From contig NZ_UUOC01000053.1 in the NCBI RefSeq assembly GCF_900590755.1, forward strand, positions 466,052 to 530,051: a stretch of 64,000 nt of DNA, given 5' to 3'. The position numbers and the translations under genes were made by a program. The notes below the pieces were generated by a model. That model was not told the origin of the DNA. It did no database searches and worked only from the letters and a program-made list of their open reading frames with translations. The stretch comes from Pseudomonas viridiflava (GTDB taxonomy: Bacteria > Pseudomonadota > Gammaproteobacteria > Pseudomonadales > Pseudomonadaceae). This document shows positions 17,013 through 25,305 of the stretch, in pieces; the first letter of the stretch is position 1, and each line of letters opens with the position of its first letter.

Positions 17013-17594
17013 TTACTCGTAATCCATCACGAACGGCAGGAAGCCGTCAGCATTACCCGGGTTGGTTGTCGTGCCATTAAGCACATAGACCGCACCGAAA
17101 TTGAGTTCAGCCGTGGCGCCGCCAGTGCTGTCCTTGATCAGCGGTTTATCGATGGTCTCGGTGCCCCCCAGGTCCATGATCTGATTGGAGGCATTAAGCA
17201 GGCCGATGCCCACGCCGTCTGCCGCACCGGTAGTACGCAGCAACTTGGCATCGTTGTTATCAAGGCCGCTACCATTACGTGCGGAGAAGCGCATCTTCAC
17301 CAGGTTGTATTGATCGGCGCCTGCAGAGCAGTTAACCAACAATTGGATAGGCGTTGCGGTTTCCAGTCGGTTTTGCGAGGAAGTGCCGATGTCCGAGAAC
17401 GAAACGTTGCCCAGATCAACCGCGATCTCACCAGGGTTGGTGCCCGGCGAAGTGCCGGCGCCCGGGCCGACATTGCAGGAGATATTGGTCAGGGTGCCGG
17501 TGAAGATCAATTTGCCGTTATTGGCAGCATTGGCGGTGCCGGTGAGGCCTAGAGTGATAGCGCCAGCAGCGAGTGCAAGAGTGAGTTTTTTCAT
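17013..17594 (-). CDS. Major fimbrial subunit (type 1 pilin family)
   Basis: A 193-residue exported subunit with signal peptide MKKLTLALAAGAITLGLTGTANA. The mature protein has the donor-strand N-terminal extension (NNGKLIFTGTLTNISC), the conserved disulfide (SC near residue 40 and VNCSAG near 100) and the penultimate Tyr of the chaperone-recognition strand (FVMDYE). The start at 17594 is the first Met before the signal peptide; AAGGAAT lies about 12 nt ahead. It is the first large gene read after the short subunit gene and is followed by the stem-loop and chaperone. Confidence 0.92.
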   Translation of the reverse strand: MKKLTLALAAGAITLGLTGTANAANNGKLIFTGTLTNISCNVGPGAGTSPGTNPGEIAVDLGNVSFSDIGTSSQNRLETATPIQLLVNCSAGADQYNLVKMRFSARNGSGLDNNDAKLLRTTGAADGVGIGLLNASNQIMDLGGTETIDKPLIKDSTGGATAELNFGAVYVLNGTTTNPGNADGFLPFVMDYE

Positions 17595-17922
17595 GTTAAC
17601 GACATTCCTTGTGTTATTTCGTGTATGCCCTGAATCGGACGCCACGCACTATAAGGTTCGATTCTGCTGATCGATGTCGGCTTTTTTACTTTAATCAAGG
17701 GGATTAACCCATTGAACTTGTGTGAACTTTCCGTAGGAATAAACCCATTTTCCCTACAGCCCTCGTAAGACTTGGCCTTCGACTAATACCCGACTGAAAA
17801 GATCAGGAAAACATGCACATCGAATTAACAAATTCGTGACAAGGTTGTATTTTCTTACGAAACCGAAACTGCAACTCTACCTATTGAGTAGCAGTCTCGA
17901 TGGGCAAGTGTTTTGCAGAATA
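17595..17922. promoter_or_regulatory. AT-rich region upstream of the major pilin gene
   Basis: This 328-bp gap between the short subunit gene and the major pilin has clearly lower GC than its flanks and no gene. It probably holds the pilin promoter on the minus strand. I could not assign a -35/-10 pair with confidence and saw no invertible-element repeats. Confidence 0.45.
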
Positions 17923-18231
17923 TTATTGATAGGTCAGTGTCAGGATTGCTGTATTGCCCGCACCTGAATTAGCGCTGATCACAGGCTGGTAGTGGGTGGT
18001 AAAAGGAATGACCGGTCCGGCACAGGCATTGCGCGCCGTGTCGACGACGATGCTCAGGTGTGCGGAAACCTGAACCTGCCGAGCCTGCCCATCCACCCCG
18101 TTCGTGGGGGAGGACACCGCGCAACTGGCATTGGTCACCTGACCGGTAAACGCCAGGCGGCCCTCAGTGGCAAGCGTGGCAGTGCTTGCCATCAGCGTCG
18201 GTACGATCAGCAGCAGGGTGATAAATTTCAT
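17923..18231 (-). CDS. Short type 1 fimbrial subunit-like protein
   Basis: A 102-residue exported protein with signal peptide MKFITLLLIVPTLMASTATLA. It has the pilin N-terminal motif GRLAFTGQVTNASCAVSS, a second Cys (RNACAGPVIPF) and a C-terminal beta strand ILTLTYQ with the usual penultimate aromatic position. It is about 60-80 residues shorter than a normal pilin, so most of the central fold is absent. It may be a small accessory subunit or terminator-like subunit, or a decayed pilin that still has an intact frame. It lies 328 bp ahead of the major pilin. Confidence 0.75.
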   Translation of the reverse strand: MKFITLLLIVPTLMASTATLATEGRLAFTGQVTNASCAVSSPTNGVDGQARQVQVSAHLSIVVDTARNACAGPVIPFTTHYQPVISANSGAGNTAILTLTYQ

Positions 18232-18297
18232 GGGCTTGCTCCGTGGTATCAATCCGAAACGGGTGAAGACAGAAGAGACATCTCTGAACTACGGTCC

Positions 18298-18370
18298 TGT
18301 AGGAGCTGCCGCAGGCTGCGAAGCGGTGTATCAGACGGATTACCATTCGCAGACTGCGGCAGCTCCTACA
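18298..18370. repeat. REP-like inverted repeat (family B)
   Basis: TGTAGGAGCTGCCGCAGGCT at the left pairs with AGACTGCGGCAGCTCCTACA at the right, 73 bp overall. It lies between the fimbrial cluster and the divergent RND genes. Confidence 0.85.
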
Positions 18371-18572
18371 GCTCCCTGGCAAGGAGGCAATTGCCTCCTG
18401 CCCTCTCCCGATCTATCGCCCGTCTCAGCAGATTCTTGATAACGTTCAGACCCACGGTTTTTTTAGCTGACAATCCTGACAGCTTGCCGTCATTCTGCTG
18501 ACCGGGTTGAAGGGCTATAACAGACAAGCCAACAACCCCAGCCCTCCTCTTTGACTTTTCGGCGCCTCTCGC

Positions 18573-19733
18573 ATGCGTAAACAGACCAGAACCGTCCTCG
18601 CTGTTGCCATCATTGCGGGTTTGATCGGGGTGTCCACGTGGACCCTGACCCGTCCGGCAACCGCCAAAGTCAGCACGCCCAGCGCAGTGCCGATCAAGGT
18701 CATCACGGTCAATGAAGAGGATGTGCCACGTTTCGTTACCGGCATCGGTTCGGTACTGTCGCTGCACAGCGTGGTTATCCGCCCGCAAGTGGACGGCATT
18801 CTGACCAAGGTGCTGGTCAAGGAGGGCCAAACGGTCAAGAGCGGTGACCTGCTGGCGACCATTGATGACCGGGCGATTCGCGCCACGCTGGAGCAGGCCA
18901 AGGCGCAGCTCGCGCAAAGCCAGGCCCAGTTGGACATGGCCCAGGTCGACCTCAAACGCTACCGGTTGCTGAGCGAAGACAACGGCATTTCCAAACAGAC
19001 GTTCGACCAGCAGCAAGCCACGGTTCACCAACTCAAGGCCACGGCGATGGGTAACGAGGCGGCCATCAGCGCGGCACAGGTGCAGCTTTCCTACACACAG
19101 ATTCGTTCACCGGTGACAGGTCGGGTCGGCATTCGTAACGTCGATGAAGGCAACTTCCTGCGGGTCAGCGATGCTCAAGGTCTGTTTTCGGTCACCCAGA
19201 TCGATCCGGTCTCGGTGGAATTCTCCCTGCCCCAGCAAATGCTGCCGACCCTGCAGGGCTTGATCGCCTCAAGCACCCCGGCGGGCGTCAAAGCCTTTCT
19301 GGGTGATGGCGACAGCGGCACATTGCTCGGAGACGGCAAGCTCAAGCTGATCGACAACCAGGTCTCGGCTACCACCGGGACCATTCGCGCCAAGGCCGAA
19401 TTCAGCAACCCGAAACAGCTGCTGTGGCCGGGCCAGTTGGTCACGGTGAAAATCCAGACCGCCATTGAACGCGACGCCTTGCGGGTGCCGCCACAAGTGG
19501 TGCAGCGCGGCATCGATCAACACTTCGCGTTCCGCGTGAATGGCGACAAGGTCGAAGTGGTACCGGTGCAGGTGTTGTATCAGGACAGCGACCTGATGCT
19601 GATCTCCGGCCCCAAGGCCGGTGATGTGCTGGTCAGTGACGGTCAGTCCCGGCTCAAGGCTGGCTCGCGAGTAGAAGTTCTACGTGACACTAGTCAGGAT
19701 CGCCAGACTGCAACTCTGGAGAGCGCACGATGA
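18573..19733 (+). CDS. RND efflux periplasmic adaptor (MdtA/MuxA-like)
   Basis: Membrane fusion protein of 386 residues with one N-terminal anchor helix (VLAVAIIAGLIGVSTWTL) and no lipobox. A lipoyl/hairpin region follows: VVIRPQVDGILTKVLVKEGQ, then about 60 residues of coiled coil and YTQIRSPVTGRVGIRNVDEG. Beta-barrel and membrane-proximal domains end the protein. It overlaps the pump gene by 4 nt (ATGA), so the two are translated together. The family suggests drug, bile-salt or metal export, and the CusRS-like regulators downstream hint at envelope or metal stress, which is inference. Confidence 0.93.
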   Translation: MRKQTRTVLAVAIIAGLIGVSTWTLTRPATAKVSTPSAVPIKVITVNEEDVPRFVTGIGSVLSLHSVVIRPQVDGILTKVLVKEGQTVKSGDLLATIDDRAIRATLEQAKAQLAQSQAQLDMAQVDLKRYRLLSEDNGISKQTFDQQQATVHQLKATAMGNEAAISAAQVQLSYTQIRSPVTGRVGIRNVDEGNFLRVSDAQGLFSVTQIDPVSVEFSLPQQMLPTLQGLIASSTPAGVKAFLGDGDSGTLLGDGKLKLIDNQVSATTGTIRAKAEFSNPKQLLWPGQLVTVKIQTAIERDALRVPPQVVQRGIDQHFAFRVNGDKVEVVPVQVLYQDSDLMLISGPKAGDVLVSDGQSRLKAGSRVEVLRDTSQDRQTATLESAR

Positions 19734-22700
19734 AAGGCCGTGGATCGGTCTCGGCCTGGTGCGTTGATCATCCGGTCGCCACGTTACTGCTGACCTTCGC
19801 CATGGTTTTGCTGGGCGCTATCGCCTTCCCGCGCTTACCCGTCGCACCCTTGCCCGAAGCCGAATTCCCGACGATTCAGGTGACCGCGCAACTGCCCGGC
19901 GCCAGTCCGGAAACCATGGCGTCATCGGTGGCCACACCGTTGGAGGTGCAATTCAGCGCCATCCCCGGCATGACGCAGATGACGTCCAGCAGTGCGCTGG
20001 GTTCGACCAACCTGACCCTGCAATTCACCCTCAACAAAAGCATCGACACCGCCGCGCAGGAAGTTCAGGCCGCGATCAACACCGCAGCCGGTCGCCTGCC
20101 CGCCGACATGCCGAACCTGCCCACCTGGCGCAAGGTCAACCCGGCGGACAGCCCGGTGCTGATCCTCAGCGTCAGCTCCAACCTGATGCCCGCGACCGAA
20201 CTCAGTGATGTCACCGAATCCCTGCTGGCGCGACAGTTAAGCCAGATCGATGGCGTGGGTCAGGTGTTTATTACCGGCCAGCAACGGCCGGCGATTCGCG
20301 TCCAGGCGGCGCCGGAGAAACTCGCCGCGCTGGGGCTGACCCTCGCCGACATCCGCGTCGCCGTACAGCAAACCAGCCTCAACCTCGCCAAAGGCGCGTT
20401 GTACGGCAAGGACAGCGTTTCCACCCTCGCCTCCAACGATCAATTGTTCCGTCCGCAGGATTACGCGCAGCTGATTGTTTCCTACAAGAATGGCGCCCCG
20501 GTGCACCTCAAGGATGTGGCGCGGGTGATCAACGGTTCGGAGAACGCCTACGTGCGGGCCTGGTCCGGTGATCAGCAAGGCGTCAACGTCACGATTTTCC
20601 GCCAGCCCGGCGCGAACATCGTCGAAACCGTGGACCGTATTCAAAGCCAGTTGCCACGCCTGCTGGAAATGCTCCCGGCGTCGGTGGAAGTCTCGGTACT
20701 CAACGATCGCACCCGAACCATTCGCGCGTCGCTGCACGAAGTGGAAATTACGTTGGTGATCGCCATTCTGCTGGTGGTCGCGGTGATGGCGCTGTTCCTG
20801 CGCCAGCTGTCGGCAACCCTGATTGTCAGCGCCGTGCTGGGGGTCTCGCTGGTTGCCAGTTTCGCGATGATGTATGTGTTCGGGTTCAGCCTCAACAACC
20901 TGACGCTGGTGGCGATTGTGGTGGCCGTCGGCTTTGTGGTGGATGACGCCATTGTGGTGGTGGAGAACATTCACCGACACCTTGAAGCCGGTGACGGGAT
21001 GCGCGAAGCGGCGATCAAGGGCTCAGGAGAAATTGGCTTCACCGTGGTTTCCATCAGCTTCTCGCTGGTAGCAGCGTTCATTCCCTTGCTGTTCATGGGC
21101 GGCGTGGTCGGACGGCTGTTCAAGGAGTTCGCCCTCACTGCGACAGCGACCATTCTGATTTCCGTGGTGGTGTCTTTGACCCTGGCGCCGACATTGGCCG
21201 CCTTGTTCATGCGCGCCCCTAAACACGACCCTCACGCCACACCGGGCTTCAGCGAACGGCTATTGGCGCTCTATGAGCGTGGCCTGAACAAGGCATTGGC
21301 CCATCAGCGGATAATGCTCAGTATCTTCGGGCTGACTCTGGTGCTGGCTGGCGTCGGTTATGTGCTGATCCCGAAAGGTTTCTTCCCGGTCCAAGACACT
21401 GCTTTTGCTCTGGGCACCAGCGAAGCGGCGGCGGACATTTCCTATCCGGACATGGTAGAAAAACACCTGCAATTGGCCAAGATCGTCGGCGCGGACCCTG
21501 CGGTGCAGGCGTTCTCCCATTCGGTGGGTGTCAGCGGCAGTAACCAGACCATCGCCAATGGCCGGTTCTGGATTTCCCTCAAACCCCGTGGTGAGCGCGA
21601 CGTGTCGGTCAGCGAATTCATCGACCGCATTCGTCCCAAGCTGGCGAAGATCCCCGGCATCGTTCTCTATTTGCGCGCAGGCCAGGACATCAACCTCAGC
21701 CCCGGCCCGAGTCGCAGCCAGTATCAATATGTACTGAAGAGCAACGACGGGCCGCTGCTCAATACCTGGACCCAGCGCCTGACGGAAAAACTGCGCGGTA
21801 ACCCGGCGTTTCGTGACCTGTCCAACGACTTGCAACTGGGCGGCAGCGTCACCCATATCGAGATCGACCGCAGCGCCGCAGCGCGTTTCGGGCTGACTAC
21901 CAACGATGTCGATCAGGCGCTTTATGACGCCTTCGGTCAGCGGCAGATCAGCGAATTTCAGACCGAGATCAACCAGTACAAAGTGATTCTGGAACTGGAC
22001 GCCAAACAGCGTGGCAAGGCCGAGAGTCTGGCGTACTTCTACCTGCGCTCGCCGCTGACCAACGAGATGGTGCCGCTGTCGGCTCTGGCCAAAGTCGGCG
22101 CGCCGACCATGGGGCCGCTGTCCATCGCCCATGACGGTATGTTCCCGGCCGCGAATCTGTCGTTCAACCTGTCGCCGGGTGTGGCGCTGGGGGATGCGGT
22201 GCGCATGCTCGATCAGGCCAAGAATGAAATCGGCATGCCGGCTTCGATCATCGGCAACTTCCAGGGCGCGGCCCAGGCATTCCAGAGTTCGCTGGCCAAT
22301 CAGCCGTGGTTGATCCTGGCTGCACTGGTGGCGGTGTATATCATCCTCGGCGTGCTGTATGAGAGCTTCGTCCATCCGCTGACGATCATTTCGACATTGC
22401 CATCGGCGGGTATCGGCGCCCTTCTGTTGCTGTGGCTGATGGGCCAGGATTTCTCGATCATGGCGTTGATCGGTGTGGTGCTGTTGATCGGGATCGTCAA
22501 GAAGAACGGTATCCTGCTGGTGGACTTCGCCCTCGAAGCCCAACGCGAACGCGGCATGAGCCCGCTGGAAGCGATCCACGAAGCCTGCCTGACGCGCTTC
22601 CGGCCAATCATCATGACTACGCTGGCGGCATTGCTCGGCGCACTGCCACTGATGCTCGGCTATGGCGTCGGCGCAGAGTTGCGTCAACCGCTGGGCATCG

Positions 22701-22831
22701 CCGTCGTCGGCGGTTTGCTGGTCAGCCAGATGCTGACGCTGTTCACCACGCCGGTGATCTACTTGCAGCTGGAGCGGTTGTTTCATAAGCCTAAGCACGA
22801 GCCCGAGCCGGTATTGGCGATATCCAAATGA
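19730..22831 (+). CDS. RND efflux transporter (MdtB/MuxB-like)
   Basis: Inner-membrane proton antiporter of 1033 residues, the normal size of the HAE1/MdtB type. Twelve helices and two large periplasmic loops are present. The proton-relay Asp pair is in FVVDDAIVVVENIHRH (TM4) and the conserved Lys lies in IGIVKKNGILLVDFALE (TM10-11 region). No outer-membrane channel gene accompanies it, so it would need a TolC/OprM-type partner from elsewhere. Only one pump gene is present, while MdtABC and MuxABC-OpmB have two. Confidence 0.95.
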   Translation: MKGRGSVSAWCVDHPVATLLLTFAMVLLGAIAFPRLPVAPLPEAEFPTIQVTAQLPGASPETMASSVATPLEVQFSAIPGMTQMTSSSALGSTNLTLQFTLNKSIDTAAQEVQAAINTAAGRLPADMPNLPTWRKVNPADSPVLILSVSSNLMPATELSDVTESLLARQLSQIDGVGQVFITGQQRPAIRVQAAPEKLAALGLTLADIRVAVQQTSLNLAKGALYGKDSVSTLASNDQLFRPQDYAQLIVSYKNGAPVHLKDVARVINGSENAYVRAWSGDQQGVNVTIFRQPGANIVETVDRIQSQLPRLLEMLPASVEVSVLNDRTRTIRASLHEVEITLVIAILLVVAVMALFLRQLSATLIVSAVLGVSLVASFAMMYVFGFSLNNLTLVAIVVAVGFVVDDAIVVVENIHRHLEAGDGMREAAIKGSGEIGFTVVSISFSLVAAFIPLLFMGGVVGRLFKEFALTATATILISVVVSLTLAPTLAALFMRAPKHDPHATPGFSERLLALYERGLNKALAHQRIMLSIFGLTLVLAGVGYVLIPKGFFPVQDTAFALGTSEAAADISYPDMVEKHLQLAKIVGADPAVQAFSHSVGVSGSNQTIANGRFWISLKPRGERDVSVSEFIDRIRPKLAKIPGIVLYLRAGQDINLSPGPSRSQYQYVLKSNDGPLLNTWTQRLTEKLRGNPAFRDLSNDLQLGGSVTHIEIDRSAAARFGLTTNDVDQALYDAFGQRQISEFQTEINQYKVILELDAKQRGKAESLAYFYLRSPLTNEMVPLSALAKVGAPTMGPLSIAHDGMFPAANLSFNLSPGVALGDAVRMLDQAKNEIGMPASIIGNFQGAAQAFQSSLANQPWLILAALVAVYIILGVLYESFVHPLTIISTLPSAGIGALLLLWLMGQDFSIMALIGVVLLIGIVKKNGILLVDFALEAQRERGMSPLEAIHEACLTRFRPIIMTTLAALLGALPLMLGYGVGAELRQPLGIAVVGGLLVSQMLTLFTTPVIYLQLERLFHKPKHEPEPVLAISK

Positions 22832-22852
22832 TTTTTACGGCAATGGACGAAC

Positions 22853-22948
22853 CTTGTGGGACCGGCTTTAGCCGGGAAAACGGTATTCCTGACGATAAAA
22901 ATTTGGCGGATCTACCGACCTCTTCCCGGCTAAAGCCGGTCCCACAAG
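22853..22948. repeat. REPIN-like inverted repeat (family A)
   Basis: CTTGTGGGACCGGCTTTAGC and its reverse complement bracket an AT-richer centre. It lies between the RND pump gene and the two-component genes, which are 165 bp apart. Confidence 0.85.
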
Positions 22949-22996
22949 ACTGCATTCCAATTAAAGAATTATGTTGTGCCTATCGAGATTCACCCC

Positions 22997-23680
22997 ATGC
23001 GCGTCCTGATTATTGAAGACGAAGAAAAAACCGCGGACTACCTGCATCGCGGTCTCACCGAGCAGGGTTATACCGTCGACGTTGCCCGCGACGGTATCGA
23101 GGGCTTGCACCTGGCGCTGGAAGCCGACTACGCGGTGATCATTCTCGATGTGATGCTGCCCGGCCTGGACGGCTTCGGCGTGCTGCGCACGTTGCGGGCA
23201 CGCAAGCAGACGCCGGTGATCATGCTCACTGCCCGCGAACAGGTAGACGACCGGATTCGCGGCCTGCGCGAAGGGGCCGATGATTATCTGGGCAAGCCGT
23301 TTTCCTTTCTGGAACTGGTGGCTCGCCTGCAAGCCCTGACCCGCCGCACCAGCAGTCATGAACCGGTGCAGGTGAGCATTGCCGACCTGTGGATCGACCT
23401 GATCAGCCGCAAAGCTACCCGCGGCGGCCTGCGTCTGGACCTGACCGCCAAAGAATTCTCGCTGCTCAGCGTTCTGGCCCGACGCCAAGGGGAAATCCTG
23501 TCCAAGACGTCCATCGCCGAGCTGGTCTGGGACATTAATTTCGACAGCGACGCCAACGTCGTCGAGGTCGCGATCAAGCGCTTGCGCGCCAAGCTGGACG
23601 GCCCTTTCGAGCAGAAACTGCTGCACACCATTCGCGGCATGGGCTACGTCCTGGAAAGCCGTGATGGAGAGCCGCAGTGA
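22997..23680 (+). CDS. CusR/CopR-like response regulator
   Basis: OmpR-family regulator of 227 residues. The receiver has IIEDEEKTADYL, the acceptor Asp in ILDVMLPGLDG, MLTAREQ and DYLGKPFSFLEL. The C-terminal winged helix shows DLTAKEFSLLSVLARR, VVEVAIKRLRAKLD and HTIRGMGYVLE. The EKTADYL opening and RRT-x-EP linker are typical of the heavy-metal (CusR/CopR/IrlR) branch. I chose ATG 22997; an in-frame ATG 21 nt upstream adds only MPIEIHP. The sensor kinase gene overlaps its stop codon. Confidence 0.93.
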   Translation: MRVLIIEDEEKTADYLHRGLTEQGYTVDVARDGIEGLHLALEADYAVIILDVMLPGLDGFGVLRTLRARKQTPVIMLTAREQVDDRIRGLREGADDYLGKPFSFLELVARLQALTRRTSSHEPVQVSIADLWIDLISRKATRGGLRLDLTAKEFSLLSVLARRQGEILSKTSIAELVWDINFDSDANVVEVAIKRLRAKLDGPFEQKLLHTIRGMGYVLESRDGEPQ

Positions 23681-25041
23681 AAAGTGACTCCATCGCGCTG
23701 CGCTTGAGCGGCCTGTTCGCGCTGGTGGCGTTGCTGGTCTTCACGCTGATTGGCTGGGCGCTTTATCTGCAGGTCGACAAGAGTATGGCGCTGCTGCCCG
23801 AGGCTGAGGCCGACGCGCGCTACAGCGTGCTGGAGTCAGCGGTCAACCGGCACAGCGACCCAGAACACTGGGGCCGGATCAAAACCAAGCTTCGATTGCT
23901 TAGCGAAGAAGACAAGCGTCTGCGCTTTTGGGTGGTCAGCGATAACCCGGTGTATGAGTTCGGCGAACCTGACGATGAAATTCGCCGTTTTGCCAACGGC
24001 CCGCTGGGCATGCGCAGCCTGCAGCTTGCCGGGCATGAATACCCGTTCAAAGTGCTGGTCAGCCGTTTTGAGGCCAAAGAAGAGCGCCCGCCTCTGCGCT
24101 TTCTGATCGCCATCGATACCGAGACGTTCTGGCACACCCAGCATTCGCTGATGATCGCGCTGATCAGCCTGGCTGGGGTGGGCATCCTGCTCGCTTCGGC
24201 ACTCGGTTACTGGGTGGCGCGTATCGGCTTGCGACCGCTGGCCAGCCTGTCGCTTGAGGCGCGCAAGCTCACGCCGCCCAGGCTGACCGGGCGCTTGCAA
24301 CTAACGCCATTGCCGCCCGAGTTGAACCAGGTCGTCACCTCGTTCAACGAAACCCTGGAACGTGTCGAGCAAGCGTATTCGCGGCTGGAGTCCTTCAATG
24401 CGGACGTGGCCCACGAACTGCGCTCGCCGCTGACCAACCTGATCGGCCAGACTCAGGTGGCCCTGACCCGAGGGCGCTCGGCTGAGCACTACTTTGAAGT
24501 GCTGCAATCGAACCTGGAAGAACTGGAGCGGCTGCGTTCGATCATCAACGACATGCTGTTTCTGGCCAGTGCCGACCAGGGCAGCAAGGCCACTGAACTG
24601 ACCAGCGTATCCCTGGCCCAGGAAGTAGCGACGACTCTGGATTATCTGGATTTCATCCTTGAGGATGCGCAAGTACAGGTGCTGGTCAACGGCGATGCCA
24701 GCGCGCCGATTGACAAGCCGCACCTGCGCCGAGCGCTGATCAACCTGCTGCACAATGCGGCGCAACACACCGAACCGGGGCAGACGATCCAGGTAGATAT
24801 CGTCACTGGCAGCGAAGAAGTCAGCATCAGCGTCGCCAACCCCGGAACGCAGATCGCCAGCGAACATCTGCCCCGCCTGTTCGAACGCTTCTACCGCGTG
24901 GATGCCTCTCGCACCAACAGCGGCGCCAATCATGGCCTGGGCCTGGCCATCGTCAAAGCCATCGCATTGATGCATGGTGGCACGGTATTTGTACGTAGCC
25001 AGCAGGGTGTGAATACCTTCGGGATCAGGTTGCCGTTGTGA
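23677..25041 (+). CDS. CusS/CopS-like heavy-metal-type sensor kinase
   Basis: Membrane histidine kinase of 454 residues starting at GTG, which overlaps the regulator stop codon (GTGA). It has two transmembrane helices (about 10-30 and 158-180) around a 125-residue periplasmic sensor, HAMP, the HisKA box ADVAHELRSPLTNL and the ATPase N box LRRALINLLHNAAQH, then FERFYRVD and NHGLGLAIVKAI. It fits the CusS/IrlS family. The periplasmic loop lacks an obvious Met/His metal cluster, so the signal is open. The nearby RND pair is a plausible target. Confidence 0.93.
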   Translation: MKSDSIALRLSGLFALVALLVFTLIGWALYLQVDKSMALLPEAEADARYSVLESAVNRHSDPEHWGRIKTKLRLLSEEDKRLRFWVVSDNPVYEFGEPDDEIRRFANGPLGMRSLQLAGHEYPFKVLVSRFEAKEERPPLRFLIAIDTETFWHTQHSLMIALISLAGVGILLASALGYWVARIGLRPLASLSLEARKLTPPRLTGRLQLTPLPPELNQVVTSFNETLERVEQAYSRLESFNADVAHELRSPLTNLIGQTQVALTRGRSAEHYFEVLQSNLEELERLRSIINDMLFLASADQGSKATELTSVSLAQEVATTLDYLDFILEDAQVQVLVNGDASAPIDKPHLRRALINLLHNAAQHTEPGQTIQVDIVTGSEEVSISVANPGTQIASEHLPRLFERFYRVDASRTNSGANHGLGLAIVKAIALMHGGTVFVRSQQGVNTFGIRLPL

Positions 25042-25060
25042 GAGGTCATGAATCGCTTTA

Positions 25061-25149
25061 GTGGGACCGGCTTTAGCCGGGAAGAGGCCGGTACATCCAC
25101 CACATTTGTATCGGCTGAAAATCGCTTTCCCGGCTAAAGCCGGTCCCAC
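25061..25149. repeat. REPIN-like inverted repeat (family A)
   Basis: GTGGGACCGGCTTTAGCCGG and its reverse complement flank about 45 bp. It lies 19 bp past the sensor kinase stop codon and could act as the end of that operon. Confidence 0.85.
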
Positions 25150-25305
25150 GCTGCCACATCCCATCCGCACACACCTGTTTCGGCTCGCCCAGGATCAGGT
25201 TATAAATGCCCAAGGCGTGCCGAGTGCAGCATCGCTAAAAATATAAAGTGCTTCAGAAACAACACCTTAAGGAAAGCCCATCATTTTTAGAGCCCATTCA
25301 GCGCG

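Noticed and set aside
21260..22798. 512-codon minus-strand frame inside the RND pump gene
   Set aside because: It mirrors a GC-rich reading frame of a confident RND gene, has no recognisable domain and is rich in Gln, Arg and His.
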